Source of the DNA: Chitinophagaceae bacterium
GTDB lineage: Bacteria > Bacteroidota > Bacteroidia > Chitinophagales > Chitinophagaceae
Length of the DNA: 64,000 nt
NCBI GenBank assembly: GCA_016708765.1
Contig: JADJFD010000005.1
Coordinates: 186,001-250,000, forward strand
Direction of reading: 5' to 3'
Of the stretch, positions 27,061-36,202 are shown one piece after another (position 1 is the first letter of the stretch; each line of letters starts with the position of its first letter). The notes below the pieces were generated by a model. It saw nothing but the letters and a program-made list of their open reading frames with translations. It made no database searches and was not told the DNA's origin. Position numbers and translations under genes: made by a program.

Positions 27061-28281
27061 ATGCAATTCGCCGACATTATAGGACAAAAAGAAACAAAGC
27101 AACAGTTAGCAGAACTGGTGCAGCATAACCGCCTAAGCCATGCTTTACTTTTTTTGGGTAAAGAAGGAAGCGGCTCTTTATCGCTTGCCATTGCTTTTGC
27201 CCAATACGTAGTTTGTGAGAAGGTGAATGGAGGAAAGTCAGGAGTCGGAAGTCAGGAGTCGGGACCCTCACTCTTCGGAGAACCTGAAAACTCCAACGTC
27301 GAACCTCCAACACTTAACGATAGCTGCGGCGTTTGTCCTGCCTGTCAAAAAGCACAACAACTCATTCATCCTGATATTCATTTCTCCTATCCAACTGTTA
27401 CAAAAAAGCCTGGAGAAAAACCTGTAGCCACCGATTTTATTACCGACTGGAGAGAGTTTGTAAAACTTAGTCCTTATGGTAATTCTTACGATTGGATAGA
27501 GCAGATAAAAGAAAAAGAAAACAGTCAGGGAAAAATAACGGCTGAAGAATGTAACGATATCATCCGCAAGCTAAGCCTCAAAAGTTTTGAAAGTGAATAC
27601 AAGATACTCATCATGTGGATGCCCGAAATGCTCGGCACCGAAGGCAACAAATTATTAAAACTGATTGAAGAGCCGCCACCGAATACTTTATTTATACTGG
27701 TAACAGAAAACGAAGCTCAAGTATTACAAACCATTGTAAGCCGTTGCCAGTTGGTAAAAATTCCATCGCTGGAAACAAGGGAGATTGAAGAAGCACTGAT
27801 CAGCCGGAATAAAACTGAACCAGCCACAGCCAAGCAAGTGGCAGCATTGAGTGATGGTAATTATCATGAAGCTTTGCAACTGGTGCAACATGCTGAAGAG
27901 GATTGGCAAAGCCTTTTGAGAGAATGGCTGAATGCAATATTAAAGACCGGACCCATTGCCCAAACCAAATGGGTGGAAGAGATCAGCCGCCTCGGCAGAG
28001 AAAAACAAAAACAATTTCTGCGGTATTTCAATCATCTGCTCGAAGAAGCGATACACTTAAGAATTAAAGGCGATTCTCATATTATGGGCGAAAAAGAACG
28101 AGATTTTGCCCAAAAGATCAATAAACTAACCGGAATTGAGCAACAACAGGCCATTATTGAAGAAATAGACCGTGCCAGCTACTATATAGAACGCAATGCC
28201 CATGGCAAAATGCTCTTTCATGCCCTTACCATTAAGCTATACCATATTATTCAGGATAAGATTGTATTTTTGGTGGAATGA
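27061..28281 (+). CDS. holB: DNA polymerase III delta' subunit with an inserted segment
   Basis: 406 residues. Delta' is part of the clamp loader. Start MQFADIIGQKETKQQLAELV, a degenerate Walker A (FLGKEGSGSLSLAIA), the zinc module CGVCPACQKAQ, the SRC motif (TIVSRCQLVKI) and ILIMWMPEMLGTEGNKLLKL with EEPPPNTLFILVTEN identify it. Between VVCEK and the zinc cysteines there are about 33 extra residues (VNGGKSGVGSQESG... to ...VEPPTLND) encoded by a tandem-repeat insertion (27222-27316). The frame is kept. ricT follows 235 bases later, the usual Bacteroidota order. A TACTTTCG box sits just before the start. Confidence 0.92.
   Translation: MQFADIIGQKETKQQLAELVQHNRLSHALLFLGKEGSGSLSLAIAFAQYVVCEKVNGGKSGVGSQESGPSLFGEPENSNVEPPTLNDSCGVCPACQKAQQLIHPDIHFSYPTVTKKPGEKPVATDFITDWREFVKLSPYGNSYDWIEQIKEKENSQGKITAEECNDIIRKLSLKSFESEYKILIMWMPEMLGTEGNKLLKLIEEPPPNTLFILVTENEAQVLQTIVSRCQLVKIPSLETREIEEALISRNKTEPATAKQVAALSDGNYHEALQLVQHAEEDWQSLLREWLNAILKTGPIAQTKWVEEISRLGREKQKQFLRYFNHLLEEAIHLRIKGDSHIMGEKERDFAQKINKLTGIEQQQAIIEEIDRASYYIERNAHGKMLFHALTIKLYHIIQDKIVFLVE
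27222..27316. repeat. In-frame repeat insertion in holB
   Basis: The left part holds two head-to-tail copies of AGTCAGGAGTCGGA (27235-27262). The right part (CTCCAACGTCG, AACCTCCAAC) pairs loosely with the GGAGG start on the other strand. The composition (GTC/GGA triplets) differs from the flanking gene. It encodes a linker rich in Gly, Ser, Pro and Asn. Confidence 0.6.
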
Positions 28282-28401
28282 GGAAAGTGAGTGGTGAATG
28301 GTGAGTATTGATTAGAAAAACCAACAATGCCGAATTTCTAAAATGTTTTCAACGACTCTAACATATACAATTGCTTATCAGAAGCATATCGTTTTGCCCA
28401 A

Positions 28402-28463
28402 TAGCGGACAGAACGTACAAGAGTGCGATGCAACGAAAGCCTAATAGACATTCTGCAGCTGGG
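28402..28463. repeat. Intergenic repeat upstream of ricT, paired with 684-750
   Basis: Aligns with the region before purH through AGCG, GAAC, AAGAGTGCGA, GCAAC, TAG, GCAGC and GG. It lies about 55-115 bases before the ricT start, in the same orientation as the purH copy. Confidence 0.5.
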
Positions 28464-28478
28464 TTAATCATCTTCCTC

Positions 28479-28514
28479 AATTCTTAATTACTAATTATTA
28501 ATTCTTAATTAATA
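28479..28514. repeat. AT-rich repeat, copy 1
   Basis: The unit AATTCTTAATTACTAATT and the following ATTAATTCTTAATTA recur at 39450-39482 (other strand, 19-base exact match) and 41471-41503 (other strand, 18-base match). This copy ends two bases before the ricT ATG, so it forms the ribosome-binding region of that gene. Confidence 0.6.
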
Positions 28515-28516
28515 AC

Positions 28517-29839
28517 ATGAGTTGTACAAGTTGCAGTACCAGTAGCAATGGTAAACCGGGTGGATGTCAGAGCAATGGTGGGTGCAGTACCGGCGGATGT
28601 AACCTTATGAACACACATGATTGGCTGCGCAACCTGCCCATGAGTGATTTTGCAAGTGCCTGCAAAGTGATAGAGGTAACTTTCAATCAGGGAACCAGAA
28701 AAGATTTCTTTCGCAATCCTGCATTACATAATTATGAAAAAGGTGATCTCATCTCTGTGGAAGGCATCAGCGGATTTGATGTAGGCGAAGTATCGCTTAC
28801 TGGTGAGATTGTACGATTGCAAATGAAGAAGCGGAATGTAAAAGAAGATAATCCGGAGATGAAAAAAATTCTCCGCCATGCTACCGACCGTGATATCGAC
28901 ATCTGGAAACAAAACAAAGCAAGAGAACCAGAAGCAGTTATTCGTAGCAGAGCAATAGCCCGGCAACTAAAACTGGATATGAAAATAAGCCAGGTAGAAA
29001 TGCAGGCCGACGGACGTAAAGCAACTTTCTTTTATATAGCAGATGGCAGAGTTGACTTTAGGGAACTTATTAAAGTTTATGCATCAGAATTTAAAGTAAA
29101 AGTGGAGATGCGCCAGATTGGTGCAAGGCAGGAAGCCGGTAAAGTTGGCGGTATTGGTAGTTGCGGCAGAGAACTTTGTTGCAGCACATGGCTTACTGAT
29201 TTTAAATCCGTAAACACAGCAGCGGCTCGTTATCAAAATCTTTCTATCAATCAAACAAAACTGAGCGGACAATGTGGCCGCCTGAAATGTTGTTTGAATT
29301 ATGAACTCGATACATACTTAGATGCATTGCAACATTTTCCTGACAACTGCGATGTGATACAGGTTACCAAAAGCAATGCCTTCCTTGTTAAAAAAGATAT
29401 TTTCAAAAACCTAATGTGGTACACATTGCCTGATAGCAATAAGCAATATCCATTAACCATTGAAAGAGTTATTAAAATAAAAGAGCTTAATCAACAAGGC
29501 ATACGTCCTGATGATCTAGAACCGGTAGAAGTAGTTTCTTCTAAAACGGTAGAGAAAGAACCAGAGTTTGTAGAACTCGTTGGTCAAATAAGTTTAAAGA
29601 GCTTAGATAAAGCAGCCGATAAAAAACGTCAGCAAAACCGCAATCAAAATCAGGAAAGAGGTCAGCGACCACAACAAAGACAACAAGGTGGCGGGCAACA
29701 GCAAGGCGGTAACCAACAGCAAGGTGGTGGCAACAATCAAAATCGTCCAAACAGAAACAGACCAAGACCAAATAATCCAAACAGAAACAGAGGCGGACAA
29801 CAAGGTGGCAATCAGCAAGGGCCAGATAAACCGCAGTAA
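28517..29839 (+). CDS. ricT: RicT/PSP1-domain protein
   Basis: 440 residues. RicT (YaaT) is a PSP1-domain protein that in Bacillus forms the iron-sulfur RicAFT complex regulating RNase Y. The PSP1 core is TDRDIDIWKQNKAREPEAV through FREL, and the Cys-rich end (GIGSCGRELCCSTWL, LSGQCGRLKCCLNYE) can bind iron-sulfur. A Cys-rich N-terminus (MSCTSCSTSSNGKPGGC, GGCSTGGCN) adds more ligands. The last 70 residues are Gln/Asn/Arg/Gly repeats, a disordered RNA-binding-like tail common in this phylum. In many relatives gldH follows; here gldH lies at 53.3 kb next to yicC. Confidence 0.9.
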   Translation: MSCTSCSTSSNGKPGGCQSNGGCSTGGCNLMNTHDWLRNLPMSDFASACKVIEVTFNQGTRKDFFRNPALHNYEKGDLISVEGISGFDVGEVSLTGEIVRLQMKKRNVKEDNPEMKKILRHATDRDIDIWKQNKAREPEAVIRSRAIARQLKLDMKISQVEMQADGRKATFFYIADGRVDFRELIKVYASEFKVKVEMRQIGARQEAGKVGGIGSCGRELCCSTWLTDFKSVNTAAARYQNLSINQTKLSGQCGRLKCCLNYELDTYLDALQHFPDNCDVIQVTKSNAFLVKKDIFKNLMWYTLPDSNKQYPLTIERVIKIKELNQQGIRPDDLEPVEVVSSKTVEKEPEFVELVGQISLKSLDKAADKKRQQNRNQNQERGQRPQQRQQGGGQQQGGNQQQGGGNNQNRPNRNRPRPNNPNRNRGGQQGGNQQGPDKPQ

Positions 29840-29845
29840 AGCTAA

Positions 29846-30100
29846 ACGTACACATCGTTATTAATTATTTTAGAAATTTATTCTTGGTCAGCACATCTTG
29901 TTGACAATAAAGAACAACTTATAATTTTAATTACAGCTTTTTTTGAAGACAAAATTTTATGGGCAATTGGCTCTAAGGACGATGAATAGTGTGAAACAAC
30001 CTTAGTTAAAAAATTGGACGATTTAGAAACAGAAAAAGGGTTTGTTCATAAGATACTTTCTTGGAGCGGAACTTTAGATAAAACTTTCACTGCAGATTAA
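29846..30100 (+). pseudogene. Relic of an unidentified small protein gene
   Basis: One frame stays open from 29846 to a TAA at 30098-30100 except for a TAG at 29987-29989. It reads YSWSAHLVDNKEQLIIL, ITAFFEDKILWAIGSKDDE, stop, CETTLVKKLDDLETEKGF and VHKILSWSGTLDKTFTAD. Amino-acid use is protein-like, but no ATG starts it. I do not recognise the family. Confidence 0.4.
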
Positions 30101-30129
30101 GATCTACAAAGCTTTCTTTACTTCAATCC

Positions 30130-30395
30130 GCCTTACGCAAAACAAAAATCTTCCAGTGCCTCTTTTTCGACAAAGAAGAAGCCACAACATAGCAGAATAT
30201 AAATTGTCGAAAAAGCAGCACCTCCATGGTCAAACAATAACACGCAGCGGAGTTTTGCACTATCCCTTCGCAACAAATAAACGACAATCAAAGTTTCGGA
30301 GTCTCTGTGCGTTGGCCGGACAAAAGGCGGAGCATTTTTTTGTCCTTGAATTTTCTTTGGTTACTTTCTTTGTTTCAAGACAAAGAAAGTGACAA
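30130..30395. repeat. Bacteroidota intergenic repeat ending in an ACTTTCTTTGT hairpin
   Basis: ACTTTCTTTGT and ACAAAGAAAGT (about 30362-30390) form a hairpin with a TTCAAG loop. On the other strand it continues AAAGTAACCAAAGAAAATTC, a sequence I recall from many Bacteroidota intergenic regions, followed by a GCTCCGCC/TCCGAAAC region. A spurious 78-codon frame crosses it. The outer limits are approximate. Confidence 0.5.
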
Positions 30396-30588
30396 CTAAC
30401 CAGTCAATGAACAAATTATAAAATTTCGGAGTTCTTAACTAAAACTCATTTCCCCTAATTCCTCTCGCAGTTTTCCTTGAATTAAATAATCAACCAGCCT
30501 TAAACAAAATAAAAACCCAGCTTCCTTCTCCTTATTTATTCCTTACCTTGTCACTCGGCTAAACTGAATCACACAAACCATAACCATC

Positions 30589-32155
30589 ATGAAAAAAATA
30601 AAATCATTCTTCATTCTTTTAATAAGTTTCGTCTTATTAATAAGCAACAATGCAGTTGCCCAGCTTTCTTCAAAACAGGTAGACAGTTTAGTACAAAAAG
30701 CAATGAAGCAGTATGAAGTGGCTGGTATTGCCGTAGCTATTGTAAAAGATGGTAAAGTAATTCATGAAAAAGGATATGCTGTAAAATCTATTGCTACCAA
30801 TCAGCCTGTTGATGAGCATACCAATTTTCAAATTGCCTCCAACAGCAAGGCATTTACCACAGCTGCATTAGCCATTTTAATTGACGAAGGAAAACTTTCC
30901 TGGAAAGACAAAGTGAAAACCTATATACCAGAATTTAAAATGTACAACGAGTATGTAACAGAGAATTTTATAATTGAAGACCTGCTTTGCCACCGCAGCG
31001 GTATGGGTTTAGGTGTAGGAGATCTGATGTTCTTTCCAGATGGGTCCAATTTTACAATCAAAGATGTGGTAACAAGCTTCCAGCATTTCAAACCTGTATC
31101 TGCATTCAGAACACAGTTTGACTATGACAACCTACTTTATATAGTTGCCGGTGAAATAATAGCAAGAGTAAGTGGTATGAGTTGGGAACAATTTGTACAG
31201 ACAAAAATTATTGAGCCATTGCAAATGAGTCATTCTTTTACATCATTAGCTGGGATGAAAGACAAGAGCTAATCTTGCAACACCGCACTCAACATCAACT
31301 GGGAAAATAAGAACCATCTCTTTGTTTGGAGATCAAATGGTTGGCGCAGCGGGTGGCATTGTATCCAATGTTGATGATATGTCGAAATGGTTAATTACTC
31401 AATTGAACAAAGGCAAGTATGGAAATAATGGAGAAAAGCAATTATTCAAAGACGAAAGACAAAGGGAAATGTGGCAGATACATACCGTAACAAGAGCCAG
31501 CCGGAATCCCCGCTATAATTCGCATTTTGCTGGCTATGGTCTTGGTTGGGATTTGTCTGATATAAAAGGAAATTTAAATGTTTCTCATACTGGTGGGTTA
31601 CCGGGCATGTTATCCATTGTTACCATGATACCTGACATGAAACTTGGCATTGTTATTCTAACCAATACAGAAAGCGGCGGTGGTGCAGCATTTAGTGCAA
31701 TAAGCCGAACAATTATTGACAGCTATTTAGGGCTTGATGATTTCGAATGGATAGAAAAGTACAGCACTGCAATGGCAGCTAATAAAAACAATGCTGACTC
31801 AGTAACGACAAAAGTTTGGGAGACCGTAACATCTGCAAAAAACACAAAGATCAATCCGCAGGATTACATTGGTGTTTATGAAGACAACTGGTTTGGAAAA
31901 GTTGAAATATTTCAAAAAGAAAATCAACTGTGGATTAAATGCTATCGTTCGCCAAAACTTAACGGACCTATGCATTTCTATAAAGCAAATACTTTTGCCA
32001 TTAAATGGGAATACCAGGATATGAATTGCGATGCCTTTGCCATGTTTAATTTAGATGAGAATGGCAAAGCACAAAGTATAAAAATGAAAGGCATTTCACC
32101 TGACATCGATTTCAGTTTCGACTTCCACGACTTAGATTTGCAAAGAATTAAATAA
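30589..32155 (+). pseudogene. Secreted serine hydrolase (class C beta-lactamase fold), one-base frameshift
   Basis: A signal peptide (FILLISFVLLISNNAVAQ) precedes a beta-lactamase-type fold. The active-site SxxK is SNSK in ASNSKAFTTAAL, the YxN motif is YDN in FDYDNLLYIVAGE, and the third box is HTGGLPGM in the second frame. The first frame stops at 31272 after MKDKS. The second resumes as ANLATPHSTSTGKIRTISLF and runs to 32155 with a DUF3471-like end. Total length is one base over a multiple of three, so one extra base lies near 31265 (AAGAGCTAAT). Peptidase or esterase activity on envelope peptides is inferred. Confidence 0.88.
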
Positions 32156-32158
32156 AAA

Positions 32159-32611
32159 ATGATATTCAGAGAAGCAACAATAGAAGACATTCCACAAATT
32201 CAAATAGTAAGAAATTCTGTAACTGAAAACACTTTGTCAGACCCTGCCCTTGTTCCTGATAAGGATTGTGAAGAGTTTATGTTTGTAAGAGGCAAAGGCT
32301 GGGTTTGCGAAATTGATAAACAGATTACCGGCTTTGCCATTGCCGACCTCAAAGAAAATAATATCTGGGCATTGTTTCTATTACCTGCATTTGAAAAGCA
32401 AGGTATCGGAAAAAGATTACACGACATGATGATTGACTGGTATTTCACACAAACAAAAGACAATGTTTGGCTCGGCACATCGCCCAATACAAGAGCAGAA
32501 AGGTTTTACAGAAAAGCAGGTTGGAAAGAAATTGGCACTCATGGCAAAGGAGAAATAAAATTTGAAATGAGTTTTGATGAATGGGCTGCATTAAAGAAAA
32601 GTAATATTTAA
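32159..32611 (+). CDS. GNAT family N-acetyltransferase
   Basis: 150 residues. GNAT folds transfer acetyl groups from acetyl-CoA. The start MIFREATIEDIPQIQIVRNS is typical, the CoA-binding loop is FEKQGIGKRLHDMMIDWY, and WLGTSPNTRAERFYRKAGWK is the usual C-terminal motif. The substrate is unknown. It begins 3 bases after the serine hydrolase stop and continues the same operon into the DUF2059 gene. Confidence 0.9.
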   Translation: MIFREATIEDIPQIQIVRNSVTENTLSDPALVPDKDCEEFMFVRGKGWVCEIDKQITGFAIADLKENNIWALFLLPAFEKQGIGKRLHDMMIDWYFTQTKDNVWLGTSPNTRAERFYRKAGWKEIGTHGKGEIKFEMSFDEWAALKKSNI

Positions 32612-32620
32612 AGTTTTCTA

Positions 32621-33121
32621 ATGAAAAAAAATAAAACCCTCATTATTATTTTCTGTTTGCTTGCTAATAATTTATTTGCACAAGCAGACACTACTAAGAA
32701 AAACTCTGCCCCCGCTATCTTCGACAGAATTACAAAAAGCATCACTGATTTTCAATTAGACACAACCGCAGCTCCGAATGATAAGATAACAAGAAAAATA
32801 ATTGAGCTAAGAAACTTGAGAGGCGGCTTTAACATCAACGAGGTTATTGAATTCAAAATTGAAGAAGATCGGCAAAAAAATGAAGTGCCAAAAGCTGAGC
32901 TAGATAAAGTTGCCAATTTCTTTACATCAGGAAATGGGAAAAAATGGTTGAATAATGCAATGATCTGGATATACAGAAACCATTTTACCTATAGCGAATT
33001 GAAAAAGCTGGTAAAGTTTTATAAAACACCGGCAGGCCAAAAAATGGCAACAGAACTTCCTCTTATTATGGTAAAATCGCTAAAGGCAGGCGAAATGATA
33101 AAAGAGCTTTATCCAAAATGA
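32621..33121 (+). CDS. Secreted DUF2059 family protein
   Basis: 166 residues. A signal peptide (TLIIIFCLLANNLFAQ) is followed by a helical domain. The DUF2059 signature is FTYSELKKLVKFYKTPAGQK then MATELPLIMVKSLKAGEM. DUF2059 proteins are exported and of unknown function. It is 9 bases after the GNAT gene. Confidence 0.78.
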   Translation: MKKNKTLIIIFCLLANNLFAQADTTKKNSAPAIFDRITKSITDFQLDTTAAPNDKITRKIIELRNLRGGFNINEVIEFKIEEDRQKNEVPKAELDKVANFFTSGNGKKWLNNAMIWIYRNHFTYSELKKLVKFYKTPAGQKMATELPLIMVKSLKAGEMIKELYPK

Positions 33122-33163
33122 TAGAGCTTTAGTTATGTATGATTGTGCAATTTTAGTCCTTAC

Positions 33164-36091
33164 TTACTCTCCTTCCAACGCCTTTATCAATGCATCCTGA
33201 ATATTGCCTCTTATATTCATTCTGGAAAGTTTTGGATTTTCTCTTGTAGGATAAACCCTATTGGAAAGAAACACATATACCAAATCATGTTTTGGATCCA
33301 CCCACACACAAGTACCAGTAAAACCAGTATGGCCATATCCATCTGGCGATAACAATGCTGAAGGATAAGGATCATCTCTTTTTGCATTATCCTTTTCTGG
33401 TTTATCAAAACCTAAACCACGACGGCTGATATCGCTGTTATAGGATGTAAAAAGTTTTATCGTTTCGGGCTTTAGGTATCGTTCGCCATTTAATTCACCA
33501 CCGTTTAATAGCATTTGATACAATAACGATAAATCGTATGCATTGGAGAACAAACCTGCATGGCCGGAAACGCCACGGAACATAGCTGCACCTTCATCAT
33601 GCACATCACCCATTACTGTCTGATGACGAAAGTAATTATCAGTTTCTGTTGGCACTAGGCATTCTGCCTGAAAACGATTACGGGGATTGAACCCTGTAGA
33701 ATACATTCCAATTTTGTTATAAAAATTCTTTTGTGCAAACTGATCCAATGTTAACCCTGAAATAGCTTCAACAATTTTTCCCAATAAAATAAAATCATTA
33801 TCGCTGTACACATACTTATTCTTGGCACCTAAAGGGCTTTTTGCAATACGATCTAGCATGGTATCGGGCCAATCGTCCCGCATATACATTTTATCTGCTA
33901 CACGAATTGTAAAACCCGGTTTTGATTTCTCCGAATAAATAGCAGGATTGGGAGTGTTAGTTCCCGGCGTTAATGTTTCTTTATAAAAAACAATGAATGG
34001 CGAAAGGCGAGCCTGATGCAGCAACACATCTTTTATTTTTAATCCAGATTTATCAGTTCCTTTTAACCAAGAAAGATAATCACCCAGCGTTTTATCAAGA
34101 TCCAATTTTCCCTCTTCATATAATTTCATTACAGAAACTGTAGCAGCTGACACTTTGGTAACAGATGCCAAATCGAAAATACTTTCTGCACTCATCTTTG
34201 GCGATGGGCCGTATTCATAATTACCAAAAGCTTTGTGATAAATTATTTCTCCTTTATGCGCTGCAAGCACCACACAACCGGGAAATGCCTTTTGAGCAAT
34301 CCCATCCAATGCAATACTGTCAATAACAGCTAGTTTATCTTTTAATAATTCATCTGCCATCGCTGATGGTTTAATACCACCATGCACAATACCATCGCCG
34401 AACTTATAATTGCAAACAGAAACTGGTAGTTTGCCCATGGAAACAATTTTACCTTTCAACAAATCAGCAGCAGCCTGTTGTGTTATATCATCATCCTGAT
34501 AGCAGGCAACTAATGTCCATGCACCACAAAAGTTTTTAGTGGCGAGAACATTACCAAAAGTCAGCGTAATGGTTTTTATGAAATTAAGTTCTTTAAACAA
34601 TTTAATCGCTACATCGCTTATGCCAAAATTGTTTGCAGGACGAAGTGAATAATCATGTATACCAATCACAATAGCATCATACTTGCCATCTTTTTTTACA
34701 TCTTTTAAAATCTCATCAGCTTTGCTTTGCCCGTCTTTGTATGTTAATGTATAGATGTCTGCATCAAAATCATTCATCATTCTTTTTCCAAAAGCATTTA
34801 AAGAAGAAGTACCGATACCGATATAAGCCACTTTCTTTTGTGCTGGGGTAAGCGGCACCTGTGCATAATCTGTTCTTGAGGCTTTCATGCCGGATTGTTC
34901 TAAAACGGTAATGCCATTCTTTGCAACTTCATAACGAATGGCGTCTGTCTTAGCATTGATATCTTCCAACAGATTATTGGTGTCAACCCATTGCGTTTTA
35001 TTCAAGCCCAGCTGGTATTTTGACAGCAATACTTTTTTAACTTTCTCATTAATATCATCCCAACTTATTTTCTTATCGGCAATTGCTTTTTTAATAGCTG
35101 TAATAGATTCAGGTACACTAGCAGGCAGACAAAGCATATCATTACCTGCAATGATGGCTTCAACTGAAATTGTTCCACCTGGGAAAAACTTTGCGACACC
35201 TTTCATCTCCAATGCATCAGTAAAAGTGAGGCCTTCATAACCCATTTTATTTCTCAGTAAATCTGTTACGTTATTTTTCGAAATGGAAGTTGCTCTATTC
35301 TCAGTTTTATCAATGGCTGGAATATACAAATGTGCAATCATCACACTGCCGACACCTGCATCAAAAATTGCTTTGAACGGAACCAGTTCCATTTCTGTTA
35401 ATTGTTCTATGCTTTTATTAATAACAGGAAGATCATAATGTGAGTCAACATCTACATCACCATGACCAGGAAAATGTTTGGCACAAGCCATGATTCCTGC
35501 ATCCTGCATTCCTTTCATGTATGCAACGCCATATTTAGAAACCTTTTCTTTATCCTCACCAAAAGAACGGTAACCAATAACAGGATTATTAGGATTATTA
35601 TTGATATCAACAACTGGTGCATAGTTTACATGCACACCAATTCGTTTGCATTGTTCTCCAACTGCCACACCCATTTTGTAAATCAGTTCTTCACTATTCA
35701 ATGCGCCAAGTGTAAGCTGGTAAGGAAATTTTGTTACACTATCCAACCGCATACCTAATCCCCACTCGCCATCGATAGTAACCATCAATGGAGTTTTTGC
35801 AATACTTTGATAATGGTTAGTAAGATTAGCTTGCCGTATTGGTCCACCTTGAAAGAAACACAAAGCACCTACATTATATTTTTTAATGTCGTTTACTACT
35901 TTGGCTACATGGTCAGCACCCAAATTAGAATGTGCCCTTACCACCATTAGTTGAGCAATTTTTTCGTCATTGCTTAAACTATTAAAAACACTGTCTGTCC
36001 ATTGCGTAGCAGACAATTTACTTTGGTACTGTGCCGACAAGGCTGAAGGGAAAAGAAAGAGGCAAATAACAATAGTCTTGAAAAGCTTCAT
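33164..36091 (-). CDS. GH3 beta-N-acetylglucosaminidase fused to a serine hydrolase
   Basis: 975 residues. After a signal peptide (IVICLFLFPSALSAQ), residues 30-360 form an NagZ-like glycoside hydrolase 3 domain: GIMACAKHFPGHGDVDVDSH carries the His of the general acid dyad and GLTFTDALEMKGV the nucleophilic Asp. Residues 400-590 are a GH3 C-terminal-like part. Residues 610-975 form a class C beta-lactamase fold: SVTK in FDLASVTKVSAA, YSDND as YxN, HTGFTG as the third box. The fusion suggests cutting both the sugar and peptide of cell-wall fragments in the periplasm. Its stop lies 43 bases from the convergent DUF2059 gene. Confidence 0.92.
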   Translation of the reverse strand: MKLFKTIVICLFLFPSALSAQYQSKLSATQWTDSVFNSLSNDEKIAQLMVVRAHSNLGADHVAKVVNDIKKYNVGALCFFQGGPIRQANLTNHYQSIAKTPLMVTIDGEWGLGMRLDSVTKFPYQLTLGALNSEELIYKMGVAVGEQCKRIGVHVNYAPVVDINNNPNNPVIGYRSFGEDKEKVSKYGVAYMKGMQDAGIMACAKHFPGHGDVDVDSHYDLPVINKSIEQLTEMELVPFKAIFDAGVGSVMIAHLYIPAIDKTENRATSISKNNVTDLLRNKMGYEGLTFTDALEMKGVAKFFPGGTISVEAIIAGNDMLCLPASVPESITAIKKAIADKKISWDDINEKVKKVLLSKYQLGLNKTQWVDTNNLLEDINAKTDAIRYEVAKNGITVLEQSGMKASRTDYAQVPLTPAQKKVAYIGIGTSSLNAFGKRMMNDFDADIYTLTYKDGQSKADEILKDVKKDGKYDAIVIGIHDYSLRPANNFGISDVAIKLFKELNFIKTITLTFGNVLATKNFCGAWTLVACYQDDDITQQAAADLLKGKIVSMGKLPVSVCNYKFGDGIVHGGIKPSAMADELLKDKLAVIDSIALDGIAQKAFPGCVVLAAHKGEIIYHKAFGNYEYGPSPKMSAESIFDLASVTKVSAATVSVMKLYEEGKLDLDKTLGDYLSWLKGTDKSGLKIKDVLLHQARLSPFIVFYKETLTPGTNTPNPAIYSEKSKPGFTIRVADKMYMRDDWPDTMLDRIAKSPLGAKNKYVYSDNDFILLGKIVEAISGLTLDQFAQKNFYNKIGMYSTGFNPRNRFQAECLVPTETDNYFRHQTVMGDVHDEGAAMFRGVSGHAGLFSNAYDLSLLYQMLLNGGELNGERYLKPETIKLFTSYNSDISRRGLGFDKPEKDNAKRDDPYPSALLSPDGYGHTGFTGTCVWVDPKHDLVYVFLSNRVYPTRENPKLSRMNIRGNIQDALIKALEGE

Positions 36092-36202
36092 AGTATAATT
36101 GATTAGTGAAACAAGGTCTTAAAATTAACCATTTTGATCTAAAGAAATTGCCAATCGTTGCTTAAAATTGAAATGGTTATTTTTGGCGGCTAAAGAAGAT
36201 TT

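Larger units (their letters stand above)
29840..30588. other. Gene-poor stretch between ricT and the serine hydrolase gene
   Basis: 749 bases containing a gene relic (29846-30100) and a repeat (about 30130-30395). The remaining 190 bases before the serine hydrolase gene show no gene, and no clear terminator for ricT was found. Confidence 0.5.

Noticed and set aside
30156..30392. A 78-codon plus-strand frame
   Set aside because: It crosses a repeat with a long hairpin, and its residues look like translated noncoding DNA.
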